Assembly (NCBI RefSeq): GCF_900090105.1 | Contig: NZ_FMDM01000011.1 | Coordinates: 1 to 64,000 of the forward strand | Source: Micromonospora humi | GTDB lineage: Bacteria > Actinomycetota > Actinomycetes > Mycobacteriales > Micromonosporaceae | Length of the DNA: 64,000 nt | Reading direction: 5' to 3' | Shown here: positions 6,890-16,074 of the stretch, one piece after another | How the letters are laid out: each line of letters starts with the position of its first letter | Position numbering within the stretch: position 1 is the stretch's first letter | Translations under genes and position numbers: made by a program | The notes under the pieces: model-generated | The model's database searches: none | What the model was told of the DNA's origin: nothing | The model's input: the letters and a program-made list of their open reading frames with translations, nothing else

Positions 6890-8407
6890 GTGATCGACGT
6901 GCTGATTGTCGGGGCCGGCCCGAACGGGCTGATGCTCGCCGCCGAGCTGGCGCTCGCCGGGGTCCGGCCGGTGGTCTGCGACCGGCTGGCCGCGCCGACC
7001 ACCGAGAACCGGGCCAACGGGCTGGTCGGCCAGGTGGTCCGGATGCTCGACCGGCGCGGCCTGCACCAGCGCCTCACCGGCGACACCGCGCCGCCGCGGC
7101 CGGCACCCGAATTCGTCTTCGGTGCGCTGCCGCTGGACCTGCGCGGCGTCGCGGACAATCCGCTGCACGGCCTGCCGGTCCCGCAACGGCAGATCGAACG
7201 GGTGCTCGCCGACCGCGCCGCCGAGTTGGGCGTACCGATCCGCCGGGGATGCGAGGTGACCGGGCTGCGGCAGCGCGCCGACGCGGTGGAGGTCCGTTTC
7301 GCCGACGGGACCACTGTCACCTGCCGGTACCTGGTCGGCGCGGACGGCGGGCGCAGCACGGTCCGCAAGCTCGCCGGGATCGCCTTCCCCGGCGTGACCA
7401 CCGACCGGTCCGTCTCGCGTACCGCCCAGGTCGCTGTGCCGGCGGAGGCGATCGACCCGGTCACCGGCGGCCTCGCCGTTCCCGGCCACCGGGTCGTCGG
7501 CCCGTTCCGGCACACCCGCACCGAGCGCGGGCTGATCGTCTGGGCGCCGTTCCCGGACCGACCGCCGCTGGTCAGCACCACCGAGTGGCCGGACGCGCCG
7601 GGGCCGGACGCGCCGATGACGCTCGCCGAGATGCGGGCCAGCGTGGCCCGGGTGCTCGGCGTCGAGGTGCCGCTCGACCCGCCCGCCGGCACCGGGCCGC
7701 ACGTGCTGCGTCGCCTGGTCGGCGGCAACACCCGGCTGGCCGAGCGCTACCGCGACGGCCGGGTGCTGCTGCTCGGCGACGCCGCCCACGTGCACTCCGC
7801 GATCGGCGGCCCGGGGCTCAACCTGGGTCTGCAGGACGCGGTGAACCTCGGCTGGAAGCTGGCCGCCGAGGTGCGCGGCCGGGCCCCGGACGGACTGCTC
7901 GACACCTACGAGGCGGAGCGCCGCCCGGCGGCCCGGCGGGTCACCGTGTCGACCCAGGCCCAGACCGCGTTGATCGCCCCGGGAAGCGAGGTCACCGCGC
8001 TGCGGGAACTCGTCGGCGAGTTGCTCGCCCGGCCGGAGAACGCCGCGCACGTGGCCGCGCTGATGGCCGGCGCGGACGTCCGCTACGACCCGGGACCGGA
8101 CGGGCCACCGGTCGGCACCTGGGCGCCGGACCTGGTGGTGCACGGCGACGCCGGGCCGGTGCGGCTGGCCGAACTGACCCGCGACGCGCGCCCGCTGCTG
8201 CTCGACGGCACCGGCACCCTCGGCCCGGCGGCCGCGCCGTGGCGGGACCGGGTGGACGTGATCGGCGGGCGGCTGGCCGGGACCTCGTCGACCGCGCTGC
8301 TGCTGCGGCCGGACTGCTATCTGGCCTGGGCCTCCGCCGACGACGCCCCGGACTCCGACGGGCTGCGCGCGGCGCTCACCCGCTGGTTCGGCCCGCCCCG
8401 GACCTGA
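6890..8407 (+). CDS. FAD-dependent aromatic monooxygenase (PHBH family)
   Basis: 505 residues. The N-terminal dinucleotide fold has GAGPNG (residues 8-13); the middle has the DG motif GADGGRSTVRK; the FAD ribityl motif is GDAAHVHSAIGGPG. The C-terminal ~110 residues fit the thioredoxin-like extension of polyketide hydroxylases of the RdmE/MhpA type. Such enzymes hydroxylate aromatic rings using NAD(P)H and O2. GGAGG ends 5 nt before the GTG start. No polyketide genes are nearby, so a detoxification or catabolic role under the adjacent TetR regulator is as likely as biosynthesis; the substrate is unknown. Confidence 0.85.
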   Translation: MIDVLIVGAGPNGLMLAAELALAGVRPVVCDRLAAPTTENRANGLVGQVVRMLDRRGLHQRLTGDTAPPRPAPEFVFGALPLDLRGVADNPLHGLPVPQRQIERVLADRAAELGVPIRRGCEVTGLRQRADAVEVRFADGTTVTCRYLVGADGGRSTVRKLAGIAFPGVTTDRSVSRTAQVAVPAEAIDPVTGGLAVPGHRVVGPFRHTRTERGLIVWAPFPDRPPLVSTTEWPDAPGPDAPMTLAEMRASVARVLGVEVPLDPPAGTGPHVLRRLVGGNTRLAERYRDGRVLLLGDAAHVHSAIGGPGLNLGLQDAVNLGWKLAAEVRGRAPDGLLDTYEAERRPAARRVTVSTQAQTALIAPGSEVTALRELVGELLARPENAAHVAALMAGADVRYDPGPDGPPVGTWAPDLVVHGDAGPVRLAELTRDARPLLLDGTGTLGPAAAPWRDRVDVIGGRLAGTSSTALLLRPDCYLAWASADDAPDSDGLRAALTRWFGPPRT

Positions 8408-8413
8408 CCGGGC

Positions 8414-9040
8414 TCAGGCCGGCTCGGGCAGGTCGAGCACGTACGCCCCGCCCTCCGGGCGGAAGCCGAGCCGCTGGTAGTAGGGGGCGACCATGCCCGG
8501 CGGGCTGACCACCCGGCGGAAGCCCCGGTCGGTGAAGAGCCGGCTGCGCCGGTAGACGAACTCGCCGGGGGTGAAGTCGCGGAACGGCGGGGTCACGTAG
8601 TCCAGGTCGATCTGGGCGACCCCGCCGGCCTCGGCGTGCGACACCATCACGCCGACCACCTCGTCGGAGCGCACCACCAGGAACGCCGACCGGTCGGCGG
8701 CGGTCGGGTCCCACCGGAAGGCCGGGTTGAACCGGGCGATGTCGGCCGCGTGCACCCGCAGGGTGTGGGCCAGGAACGCGTCGCCGGTGCCCACCTCCAC
8801 CACCTGGTAGGTCTGCTCGTCGTGCCGGGTCGCCAGCATCTTGCGCAGGTACCACACGTTGATCACGGCGAGCACCACGTTCAGCCCGACCATCGGCCAG
8901 ACGTGCACCGCGGCGTTGTAGCCAATCAGGATCAGGCAGCCGACCAGGTTGAGCGCGCGCAGCCGCAGGATGCGCGTCTGCAGCAGGGACCAGACCAGCA
9001 GCGCGGAGCCGGCCCAGCCGACGAGTTCCAGCCAGTTCAC
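8414..9040 (-). CDS. Membrane protein with YgjV-like N-terminus and acetyltransferase-like C-terminus
   Basis: 208 residues. Residues 1-70 contain two or three hydrophobic helices (WLELVGWAGSALLVWSLL; GCLILIGYNAAVHVWPMVGL) resembling the small YgjV-type membrane family. The remainder looks like a GNAT-type fold ending YYQRLGFRPEGGAYVLDL, the usual C-terminal GNAT strand. The GTG at 9040 is 7 nt from a TAGTCT -10 box (9053-9048), so it may be leaderless even though it follows another gene closely. Function unknown; the fusion is inferred by eye. Confidence 0.6.
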   Translation of the reverse strand: MNWLELVGWAGSALLVWSLLQTRILRLRALNLVGCLILIGYNAAVHVWPMVGLNVVLAVINVWYLRKMLATRHDEQTYQVVEVGTGDAFLAHTLRVHAADIARFNPAFRWDPTAADRSAFLVVRSDEVVGVMVSHAEAGGVAQIDLDYVTPPFRDFTPGEFVYRRSRLFTDRGFRRVVSPPGMVAPYYQRLGFRPEGGAYVLDLPEPA

Positions 9041-9050
9041 CCCGGGGAGA

Positions 9051-9554
9051 CTAGTGGTCGCCCTGGTCAGTCGCCTCGGCGGGCAGCTCCAGCACCCACT
9101 CCTCGACCTCGACGCCGCGGCCGACGGCGAATCCCGAGTCCTCGCCGACCACGACGAAGCCGCACTTGCGCAACACCGCGAGGGAGGCGCCATTGTCCTT
9201 CGCGGCGCGGGCGTGCACCGGCCGCTGCCGCACCTCGCGCAGCAGCGCGGTGAGCCCGGCGGTGGCGTAGCCGCGCCCCCAACGCTCCGGGTTGATCCAG
9301 TAGCTGACCTCGGTCTGCTCGTCGACCGGGAACGCCGCCACGTGCCCGACCACCTCGCCGCCGGCGACGATCGTGCGGTTGACGATGCGCTCGTCGGCAC
9401 GGATGCGCGCCCAGTGCGCGTCGAACGCGGCCCGGTCCGACGGGTCCTTCGGGCCGAACGCGGCCATCCAGTTGGCCTGCGGGTCCTGCTCGTGGGCGAA
9501 GAAGGCGGGCAGGTCGTCGTCGCGTACCGGACGGAGTTCCACCTCGGGGGTCAC
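9051..9554 (-). CDS. GNAT family N-acetyltransferase (RimJ/RimL type)
   Basis: 167 residues. The pattern of N-terminal LRPVRDDDLPAFF, the acetyl-CoA loop ERWGRGYATAGLTALL (R/Q-x-x-G-x-G/A type) and the ending GASLAVLRKCGFVVVGE is that of RimJ/RimL-like acetyltransferases acting on protein N-termini or small amines. The GTG at 9554 lies 7 nt after TAGGGT (9567-9562), a leaderless arrangement. The stop codon lies inside the -10 box of the next gene. Substrate unknown. Confidence 0.82.
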   Translation of the reverse strand: MTPEVELRPVRDDDLPAFFAHEQDPQANWMAAFGPKDPSDRAAFDAHWARIRADERIVNRTIVAGGEVVGHVAAFPVDEQTEVSYWINPERWGRGYATAGLTALLREVRQRPVHARAAKDNGASLAVLRKCGFVVVGEDSGFAVGRGVEVEEWVLELPAEATDQGDH

Positions 9555-9688
9555 GGCCGAGACCCTACGCGGACCCACCGACACCGGACGGGACCTCCGG
9601 CCCGGCCGGTGCCCCGGTCGGCCCTGCCGGCCCGGCCGGCCACGCCGGTACGAAGAAGGAGGAACGACGCAGTCGAGGAGGCCGGACC

Positions 9689-12349
9689 ATGCCGAGGTAC
9701 GTCTACGACTTCATCGAGGGTGACCGGAACCGGGCCGACCTGCTCGGCGGCAAGGGCGCCAACCTGGCCGAGATGACCCGGCTCGGGCTGCCGGTGCCAC
9801 CCGGGTTCACCGTGACCACCGACGCGTGCCGCGCCTACCTGGCCACCGGCACCCCACCGGACGGGCTGTACGAGGAGATCAACGCGCACCTGCGCGAGGT
9901 CGAGGCGCGGCTGGGCCGGCGGCTCGGCGACCCCGGTGACCCGCTGCTGCTCGCGGTGCGCTCCGGCGGCCGGTACTCGATGCCGGGGATGATGGAGACG
10001 ATCCTCGACATCGGGCTCAACGACGCGACGGTGGCCGGGCTGGCCGCGCACGCCGGCGACGAGCGCTTCGCCTGGGACTCGTACCGCCGGTTGATCCAGA
10101 TGTTCGGTCGCACCGTGCACGGCGTCCCGGCCGAGGAGTTCGAGCACGAGCTGGCCGCGGTGCGGGCCACCGCCGGGCCGGGCGGGCCGAGCGCCGGGCA
10201 GCTGCGCGACCTGGTGGACACGTACAAGAAGATCTTCGCCCGGCACGTCGGGCACGACTTCCCGCAGGCCCCGCACGAGCAGCTCTTCCTCGCCGTCCGG
10301 GCGGTCTTCTCCTCCTGGCGCTCGGAGCGGGCCCGGGTCTACCGGCGGCAGGAACGGATCCCGGACGACCTGGGCACCGCGGTCACCGTGATGGCGATGG
10401 TGTTCGGCAACCTCGGCCCGGACTCCGGCACCGGGGTGGCGTTCACCCGCGACCCGGCCACCGGCGTGCCCGGCGTCTACGGCGACTACCTGACCGACGC
10501 CCAGGGCGAGGACGTGGTGGCCGGGATCCGCAACACGGTGCCGCTGACCGAGCTGGCCCGGCTGGACCCGACGAGCTACCACCGGCTCCGGCAGATCATG
10601 GCGACGCTGGAGCGGCACTACCGCGACCTGTGCGACGTCGAGTTCACCATCGAGCGCGGCCGGCTGTGGATGCTGCAGACCCGGGTCGGCAAGCGCACCG
10701 CCGCCGCCGCGTTCGTGATCGCCGCGCAGCTCGCCGAGGAAGGGGTGATCACCGCCGACGAGGCGCTGACCCGGGTCACCGGGGCGCAGCTCGCCCAGCT
10801 CATGTTCCCGGCGTTCGACGCCGCCGCCGCGCCCGAACCGCTCGCCGTCGGGGTCGGCGCCTCGCCGGGCGCCGCGGTCGGCCGGGTGGTCTTCGACTCC
10901 GCGGCCGCGGCGGCGGCCGACGGACCGGTGATCCTGGTCCGGCCGGAGACCAACCCCGATGACCTGCCCGGCATGATCGCCGCGGCCGGCGTGCTCACCT
11001 CGCGCGGCGGGAAGACGTCGCACGCCGCAGTGGTGGCCCGGGGCATGGGCCGGACCTGCGTGTGCGGGGCCGACGCGCTGCGCATCGACGGTGAGCGCGG
11101 CGAGTTCACCGTCGGCGACCGGGTGGTGCGGGCCGGCGACCTGATCTCGATCGACGGCGCCACCGGGCGGGTCTGGCTCGGCGAGGTGCCGGTGCAGCCG
11201 TCCCCGGTGGCCCGCTACCTCGCCGGTGAGCTGCGACCCGAGTCCGACCCGCTGACCGCCGCCGTGCACCGGCTGCTCGCGCACGCGGACGCGGTGCGGA
11301 CGCTCGGCGTCCGGGCCAACGCCGACACCCCGGACGACGCCCGCCGGGCCCGCCGGCTCGGCGCCGCCGGCATCGGGCTGTGCCGGACCGAGCACATGTT
11401 CCTCGGCGAGCGCCGGGAGCTCGTCGAGCGGCTGATCCTGGCCGACGGGCCGGCGGAGACCGCCGCCGCGCTGGACGCGCTGCTGCCGTTGCAGCGGGCC
11501 GACTTCGTCGGGCTGCTCGCCGCGATGGACGGGCTGCCGGTGACGGTCCGGCTGCTCGACCCGCCGCTGCACGAGTTCCTGCCCCCGCTGGCGGAGCTGA
11601 CCGCCCGGGTGGCCGCCGCGCGGGCGCGCGGCGCGGACCCGGGCCGCGACGCCACGCTGCTGGCCGCGGTGCGCCGGATGCACGAGGCGAACCCGATGCT
11701 CGGGCTGCGGGGCGTACGACTGGGACTGGTGGTGCCGGGGCTGTTCGCCATGCAGGTGCGGGCGTTGGCCGAGGCGGCCGCCCAGCGGGCCCACGCCGGC
11801 GGCGATCCCCGGCCGGAGATCATGGTGCCGCTGGTCGGGGACGTGCGGGAACTCGTCGCCGTGGCCGATGAGGCACGCCGCGTGCTGGCCGAGGTGGACG
11901 GTGCGCCGGAGATCCCGATCGGCACCATGGTCGAGACGCCCCGGGCCGCGCTGACCGCCGGGGAGATCGCCGTGGAGGCCCGGTTCTTCTCCCTCGGCAC
12001 CAACGACCTGACGCAGACCACCTGGGCGTTCTCCCGCGACGACGTGGAGGGGTCGTTCTTCCCCGCGTACCTGGCCCGGGGGATCTTCCCGGTCTCGCCG
12101 TTCGAGAGCCTCGACGTCACCGGGGTGGGGCGACTGGTCCAGCTGGCCGTCGCGGAGGGGCGGGCCGCCCGCCCGGAGCTGACCGTCGGGGTCTGCGGCG
12201 AGCACGGTGGCGACCCCGACTCGATCGCGTTCTTCGCCGCGGCCGGACTCGACTACGTCTCCTGCTCGCCGTACCGGTTGCCGGTGGCGCGGCTGGCCGC
12301 CGGCCGGGCCGCGGTCGAGGCCGGCACCGACTCGTCCGACTCCCGATAG
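9689..12349 (+). CDS. ppdK: Pyruvate phosphate dikinase
   Basis: 886 residues, the usual length. It interconverts pyruvate + ATP + Pi and PEP + AMP + PPi. The N-terminal ATP-grasp domain starts GGKGANLAEM; the phosphohistidine domain has GGKTSHAAVVARG with catalytic His near residue 445; the C-terminal PEP/pyruvate barrel ends with VCGEHGGDP, whose Cys is the proton donor. The ATG at 9689 has GAGGAGG 7 nt upstream. A small gene follows 12 nt later. Pairing with pyruvate formate-lyase downstream suggests PPi-linked pyruvate metabolism under low oxygen. Confidence 0.96.
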   Translation: MPRYVYDFIEGDRNRADLLGGKGANLAEMTRLGLPVPPGFTVTTDACRAYLATGTPPDGLYEEINAHLREVEARLGRRLGDPGDPLLLAVRSGGRYSMPGMMETILDIGLNDATVAGLAAHAGDERFAWDSYRRLIQMFGRTVHGVPAEEFEHELAAVRATAGPGGPSAGQLRDLVDTYKKIFARHVGHDFPQAPHEQLFLAVRAVFSSWRSERARVYRRQERIPDDLGTAVTVMAMVFGNLGPDSGTGVAFTRDPATGVPGVYGDYLTDAQGEDVVAGIRNTVPLTELARLDPTSYHRLRQIMATLERHYRDLCDVEFTIERGRLWMLQTRVGKRTAAAAFVIAAQLAEEGVITADEALTRVTGAQLAQLMFPAFDAAAAPEPLAVGVGASPGAAVGRVVFDSAAAAAADGPVILVRPETNPDDLPGMIAAAGVLTSRGGKTSHAAVVARGMGRTCVCGADALRIDGERGEFTVGDRVVRAGDLISIDGATGRVWLGEVPVQPSPVARYLAGELRPESDPLTAAVHRLLAHADAVRTLGVRANADTPDDARRARRLGAAGIGLCRTEHMFLGERRELVERLILADGPAETAAALDALLPLQRADFVGLLAAMDGLPVTVRLLDPPLHEFLPPLAELTARVAAARARGADPGRDATLLAAVRRMHEANPMLGLRGVRLGLVVPGLFAMQVRALAEAAAQRAHAGGDPRPEIMVPLVGDVRELVAVADEARRVLAEVDGAPEIPIGTMVETPRAALTAGEIAVEARFFSLGTNDLTQTTWAFSRDDVEGSFFPAYLARGIFPVSPFESLDVTGVGRLVQLAVAEGRAARPELTVGVCGEHGGDPDSIAFFAAAGLDYVSCSPYRLPVARLAAGRAAVEAGTDSSDSR

Positions 12350-12361
12350 GAGGGCAGCGCC

Positions 12362-12808
12362 ATGACCGCCATCTTCAACCCGACCGGGCTGAACACCGTA
12401 CCCCCGGTTCCCCGGCCCGCGACCCCCGCCGGCGCGGCGACCCCGGCCCCGGCGGACCCCGGGCCGGTCGGCCCGGTGCTGGAGCTGCCCGGCGCACCGG
12501 ACGCCGCGCTGGTGCCGGTGACCGTCAAGGGCCGCCCGGTGGGCGCGTTCGTCCTGGTCGGCGGCGAGGTCCGCTACCGGCGGGTGGTCGACCCGGACCA
12601 GCTCGTCGCGGCCGCCACCGGCGCGTTCGCGGTGGCCGCCCTCACCGCCGCCGTGGCCGTCTGGTCCCGCCGCCGCCCACCCGCGGTCGGCACCGTGACG
12701 ATGGGCCCCGGCGGTTGGCTGAGCCTGCGCGGCCTGCCGGCCCCCCACCCCGACCACCGCCCCTGGTGGGCCCGCCTCCTGCGCGCCCACCCCCTCCCCC
12801 GCACCTGA
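12362..12808 (+). CDS. Small single-pass membrane protein, unknown function
   Basis: 148 residues. A proline/alanine-rich N-terminus, a short beta-rich segment (VTVKGRPVGAFVLVGGEVRYRR), one hydrophobic helix (LVAAATGAFAVAALTAAVAVW, about 80-100) and a basic proline-rich tail. AGGAGG overlaps the ppdK stop and sits 8 nt before the ATG, so it is co-translated with ppdK. No recognised domain. Confidence 0.65.
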   Translation: MTAIFNPTGLNTVPPVPRPATPAGAATPAPADPGPVGPVLELPGAPDAALVPVTVKGRPVGAFVLVGGEVRYRRVVDPDQLVAAATGAFAVAALTAAVAVWSRRRPPAVGTVTMGPGGWLSLRGLPAPHPDHRPWWARLLRAHPLPRT

Positions 12809-12824
12809 CCCGCCCCTCTCGTGC

Positions 12825-12881
12825 CGATCATGAAGTTGGCGGCGATGTCGATCTCCGATCCTGCCGCCAACTTCATGGTCG
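12825..12881. repeat. Palindromic intergenic repeat (CGATCWWGNAGTT family), copy 1
   Basis: Left arm CGATCATGAAGTTGGCGGC (12825-12843), right arm its inverse at 12863-12881 with 18 of 19 matching, 19-nt loop. Two other copies with the same outline but different stem letters occur at 19723-19792 and 20467-20522. It lies after the small membrane gene and may terminate the ppdK transcript. Confidence 0.7.
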
Positions 12882-12892
12882 ACACGTCGCTC

Positions 12893-12937
12893 GGGGCGGG
12901 GGTGGGGGGCGGGGGGCAGGGCGGGGGGCAGGGGCGG
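12893..12937 (+). other. Dense G-tract, potential G-quadruplex
   Basis: Seven runs of three to six G separated by one or two bases lie on the + strand about 80-125 bp before pflB. This is well beyond the background of the window and would be on the coding strand, possibly in the pflB 5' UTR. Structure is predicted from the pattern only. Confidence 0.5.
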
Positions 12938-13016
12938 AGGTCCTGGGGAAGCGGATCGTGCGGCACTGCCCGGGGTGGGGTGGAGGGCGGAAGGCTCGGG
13001 GGTGAAGGGGACGACG

Positions 13017-15275
13017 ATGGGAGTGGACATGGGCGGCAACCAGCGCGTCGTGGATCCGTGGCGAGGATTTCGGGACGGGGCGTGGCGCGAGACGGTCGAC
13101 GTCGCGGACTTCGTCAGGCGCAACCACGAGCCGTACATCGGGGACGCGTCGTTCCTCACCGGACCGACCGCGCGGACCCTCGCCGTGTGGAACCGGCTGC
13201 GGGAGATGTTCCCGGAGGAGCGGCGGCGCGGCGTGTACGACGTGGACGCGGCCACCCCGTCCACCATCACCTCGCACGCGCCCGGCTACGTCGACCGGGA
13301 GCGGGAGCTGATCGTCGGGCTGCAGACCGACGCGCCGCTGCGCCGCGCGATCATGCCGGCCGGCGGGCTGCGGATGGTGGAGACCGCGCTGCGGGCGTAC
13401 GGGCGCGAACCCGACCCGCGGGTGCACGAGATCTTCACCCGCCACCGCCGGACCCACAACGACGCCGTCTTCGACGCGTACCCGGAGGCGGTGCTGGCGG
13501 CCCGGCGCTCGCACGTGATCACCGGCCTGCCGGACGCCTACGGGCGGGGCCGGATCATCGGCGACTACCGCCGGGTGGCGCTGTACGGGGTGGACCGGCT
13601 GATCGCCGAGCGCCGGGCCCACCGGGCGGCGCTGGACGGCCGGCGCAGCACCGACGACGTGATCCGCGACCGGGAGGAGCTGGCCGAGCAGATCCGCGCG
13701 CTCGGCGAGCTGAAGGAGATGGCCGCCACCTACGGCTTCGACATCTCCCGCCCCGCCGCGACCGGCCGGCAGGCGATCCAGTGGCTCTACTTCGCCTACC
13801 TGGCGGCCACCAAGGAACAGAACGGCGCCGCCATGTCGCTCGGGCGCACCGCCGGTTTCGTCGACGTCTACCTGCGGCGGGACATCGACGAGGGCCGGCT
13901 GGACGAGACCGGCGCGCAGGAGCTGGTCGACGATTTCGTGATCAAGCTGCGGATCGTCCGCTTCCTGCGCACCCCCGAGTACGACCAGCTCTTCTCCGGC
14001 GACCCGACCTGGGTCACCGAGTCGCTCGGCGGGATGGGCGCGGACGGCCGGCCGCTGGTCACCCGCACCACGTTCCGCTACCTCCAGACGCTCTACAACC
14101 TGGGGCCGGCGCCCGAGCCCAACCTGACCGTGCTCTGGTCGCCCCGGGTGCCCGACGGGTTCAAGCGGTTCTGCGCCCAGGTGTCGCTGGACACCAGCGC
14201 CATCCAGTACGAGAACGACGAGCTGATCCGGCCCGCGTACGACGACGACACCGCGATCGCCTGCTGCGTGTCGGCCATGCGGGTCGGCCGGGACATGCAG
14301 TTCTTCGGCGCCCGCGCGAACCTGGCGAAGGCGCTGCTCTACGCGATCAACGGCGGCCGGGACGAGCTGACCGGCGAGCAGGTGGCCCCGCCGCGCACGC
14401 CGGTCGGCGGCGAGACGCTCGCCTACGACGAGGTGCTCGCGGCGTACGACCGGACGCTGGACTGGCTGGCCGAGACGTACGTGGACGCGCTCAACGTGAT
14501 CCACCACCAGCACGACAGGTACGCGTACGAGCGGCTGGAGATGGCGCTGCACGACCACCCGGTGCGCCGCTTCATGGCCACCGGCGTCGCCGGCCTCTCG
14601 GTCGCCGTGGACAGCCTCTCGGCCATCCGGTACGGCCGGGTCAAGGTGCTGCGCGACGAGACCGGGCTGGCCGTCGACTACGCGGTCGAGGGCGAGTTCC
14701 CGACCTACGGCAACGACGACGACCGGGCCGACGAGATCGCCGTCCGGCTGGTCGAGACGTTCGCGGCGAAGCTGCGCCGCCAGCGCACCTACCGCGACGC
14801 CGAGCTGACCATGTCGGTGCTCACCATCACGTCGAACGTGGTCTACGGCAGGCACACCGGCAACACCCCGGACGGCCGGCGGGCCGGCGAGCCGTTCGCG
14901 CCCGGGGCGAACCCGATGAACGGGCGGGACACCCACGGCCTGGTCGCCTCCGCGCTGTCGGTGGCGAAACTGCCGTACGACGCGGCCCGCGACGGCATCT
15001 CGCTGACCGGCACGGTCACCCCGGACGGCCTGGGCCACACCCGCGCGGAACGGATCGCCAACCTGGCCGGGGTGCTCGACGGCTACACCGACGCCGGCGG
15101 GTTCCACCTCAACGTCAACGTGCTGGACCGGGCGACGCTGCTCGACGCGATGGCCCACCCGGAGCGCTATCCGCAACTCACCGTCCGGGTCTCCGGATAC
15201 GCGGTGAACTTCGTCCGGCTCACGCCCGAGCAGCAGCGGGACGTGGTGTCCCGGACGTTCCACGGGTCGCTGTGA
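13017..15275 (+). CDS. pflB: Pyruvate formate-lyase (formate C-acetyltransferase)
   Basis: 752 residues, close to E. coli PflB (760). It splits pyruvate and CoA into acetyl-CoA and formate using a glycyl radical. The active-site pair is present in IACCVSAM (Cys416-Cys417), and the radical glycine in RVSGYAVNF (Gly727). Conserved HTGNTPDGRRAGEPFAPGAN precedes it. The ATG at 13017 has GAAGGGG upstream; ATG 13029 is possible. The stop overlaps the activase start (GTGA). An oxygen-sensitive enzyme in an aerobic actinomycete is notable and points to fermentative or microaerobic survival. Confidence 0.96.
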   Translation: MGVDMGGNQRVVDPWRGFRDGAWRETVDVADFVRRNHEPYIGDASFLTGPTARTLAVWNRLREMFPEERRRGVYDVDAATPSTITSHAPGYVDRERELIVGLQTDAPLRRAIMPAGGLRMVETALRAYGREPDPRVHEIFTRHRRTHNDAVFDAYPEAVLAARRSHVITGLPDAYGRGRIIGDYRRVALYGVDRLIAERRAHRAALDGRRSTDDVIRDREELAEQIRALGELKEMAATYGFDISRPAATGRQAIQWLYFAYLAATKEQNGAAMSLGRTAGFVDVYLRRDIDEGRLDETGAQELVDDFVIKLRIVRFLRTPEYDQLFSGDPTWVTESLGGMGADGRPLVTRTTFRYLQTLYNLGPAPEPNLTVLWSPRVPDGFKRFCAQVSLDTSAIQYENDELIRPAYDDDTAIACCVSAMRVGRDMQFFGARANLAKALLYAINGGRDELTGEQVAPPRTPVGGETLAYDEVLAAYDRTLDWLAETYVDALNVIHHQHDRYAYERLEMALHDHPVRRFMATGVAGLSVAVDSLSAIRYGRVKVLRDETGLAVDYAVEGEFPTYGNDDDRADEIAVRLVETFAAKLRRQRTYRDAELTMSVLTITSNVVYGRHTGNTPDGRRAGEPFAPGANPMNGRDTHGLVASALSVAKLPYDAARDGISLTGTVTPDGLGHTRAERIANLAGVLDGYTDAGGFHLNVNVLDRATLLDAMAHPERYPQLTVRVSGYAVNFVRLTPEQQRDVVSRTFHGSL

Positions 15276-16045
15276 CCGGCCGGACCCCGGCGGCGCCGAG
15301 GTCGGCGCCGCCGGTCCCGGACGGGTCGGTGCACTCCTGGGACACGTCGATCGGGGTGGACGGGCCGGGCACCCGCCTCGTGGTGTTCCTCGCCGGCTGC
15401 CCGCTGCGCTGCCGCTACTGCCACAGCCCGGACACCTGGTACGGCCGCAGCGGCCGGCGCCGCACTGTCGACGAGATGGTCGCCCTGGCCGCGCGGTACC
15501 GCCGGTTCCTGCGGGTCGCCGGCGGCGGCGTCACGGTCAGCGGCGGCGAGCCGCTGCTCCAACCGGCGTTCACCCGGGAGCTGCTGCGCCGCTGCCACGC
15601 GCTCGGCCTGCACACCGCGCTGGACACCTCCGGGTTCCTCGGCGACCGCGCCGACGACGCCCTGCTCGACGCCACCGACCTGGTGCTGCTGGACGTGAAG
15701 GCGGGCAGCCCCGCGACGTACCGCCGGGTCACCGGCACCGGACGGCTCGCGCCGACGCTGCGCTTCGCCCGCCGGCTGGCCGAGCGGGGCACGCCGATGT
15801 GGATCCGGTACGTGCTGGTGCCGGGCCTGACCGACGCCGCCGACGAGGTGGCCCGGGTGGCCGACGTGACCGCCGGACTCACCGGCGTGCGACGGGTCGA
15901 GGTGCTGCCGTTCCACCGGCTCGGCGCGCACAAGTACGCCGAGCTGGGCCTGGCCTTCCCGCTGGCGGACACCGCGCCGCCGGACGCGGAGCTGCTGGCC
16001 CGGGTGCGCGGGCAGTTCGCCGCCCGGGGTCTGACGGTCACCTGA
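15272..16045 (+). CDS. pflA: Pyruvate formate-lyase activating enzyme (radical SAM)
   Basis: 257 residues. The motif CPLRCRYCHSPDTW carries the CxxxCxxC cysteines of the radical-SAM [4Fe-4S] cluster; GGEP (VSGGEPLLQ) contacts SAM. It abstracts a hydrogen from the PflB glycine to create the radical. The GTG start overlaps the pflB stop by four bases, so the two proteins are made in step. Length and N-terminus (SVHSWDTSIGVDGPG) match PFL activases rather than the longer clostridial relatives. Confidence 0.95.
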   Translation: MTGRTPAAPRSAPPVPDGSVHSWDTSIGVDGPGTRLVVFLAGCPLRCRYCHSPDTWYGRSGRRRTVDEMVALAARYRRFLRVAGGGVTVSGGEPLLQPAFTRELLRRCHALGLHTALDTSGFLGDRADDALLDATDLVLLDVKAGSPATYRRVTGTGRLAPTLRFARRLAERGTPMWIRYVLVPGLTDAADEVARVADVTAGLTGVRRVEVLPFHRLGAHKYAELGLAFPLADTAPPDAELLARVRGQFAARGLTVT

Positions 16046-16062
16046 GGCGGCGCGGGCCGCAC

Positions 16063-16068
16063 TAGCAT
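16063..16068 (+). promoter_or_regulatory. -10 box TAGCAT for a leaderless transcript
   Basis: TAGCAT fits TANNNT and is 6 nt before the ATG at 16075, so the small gene downstream probably starts its own leaderless mRNA just after pflA. Confidence 0.5.
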
Positions 16069-16074
16069 GGGGTC

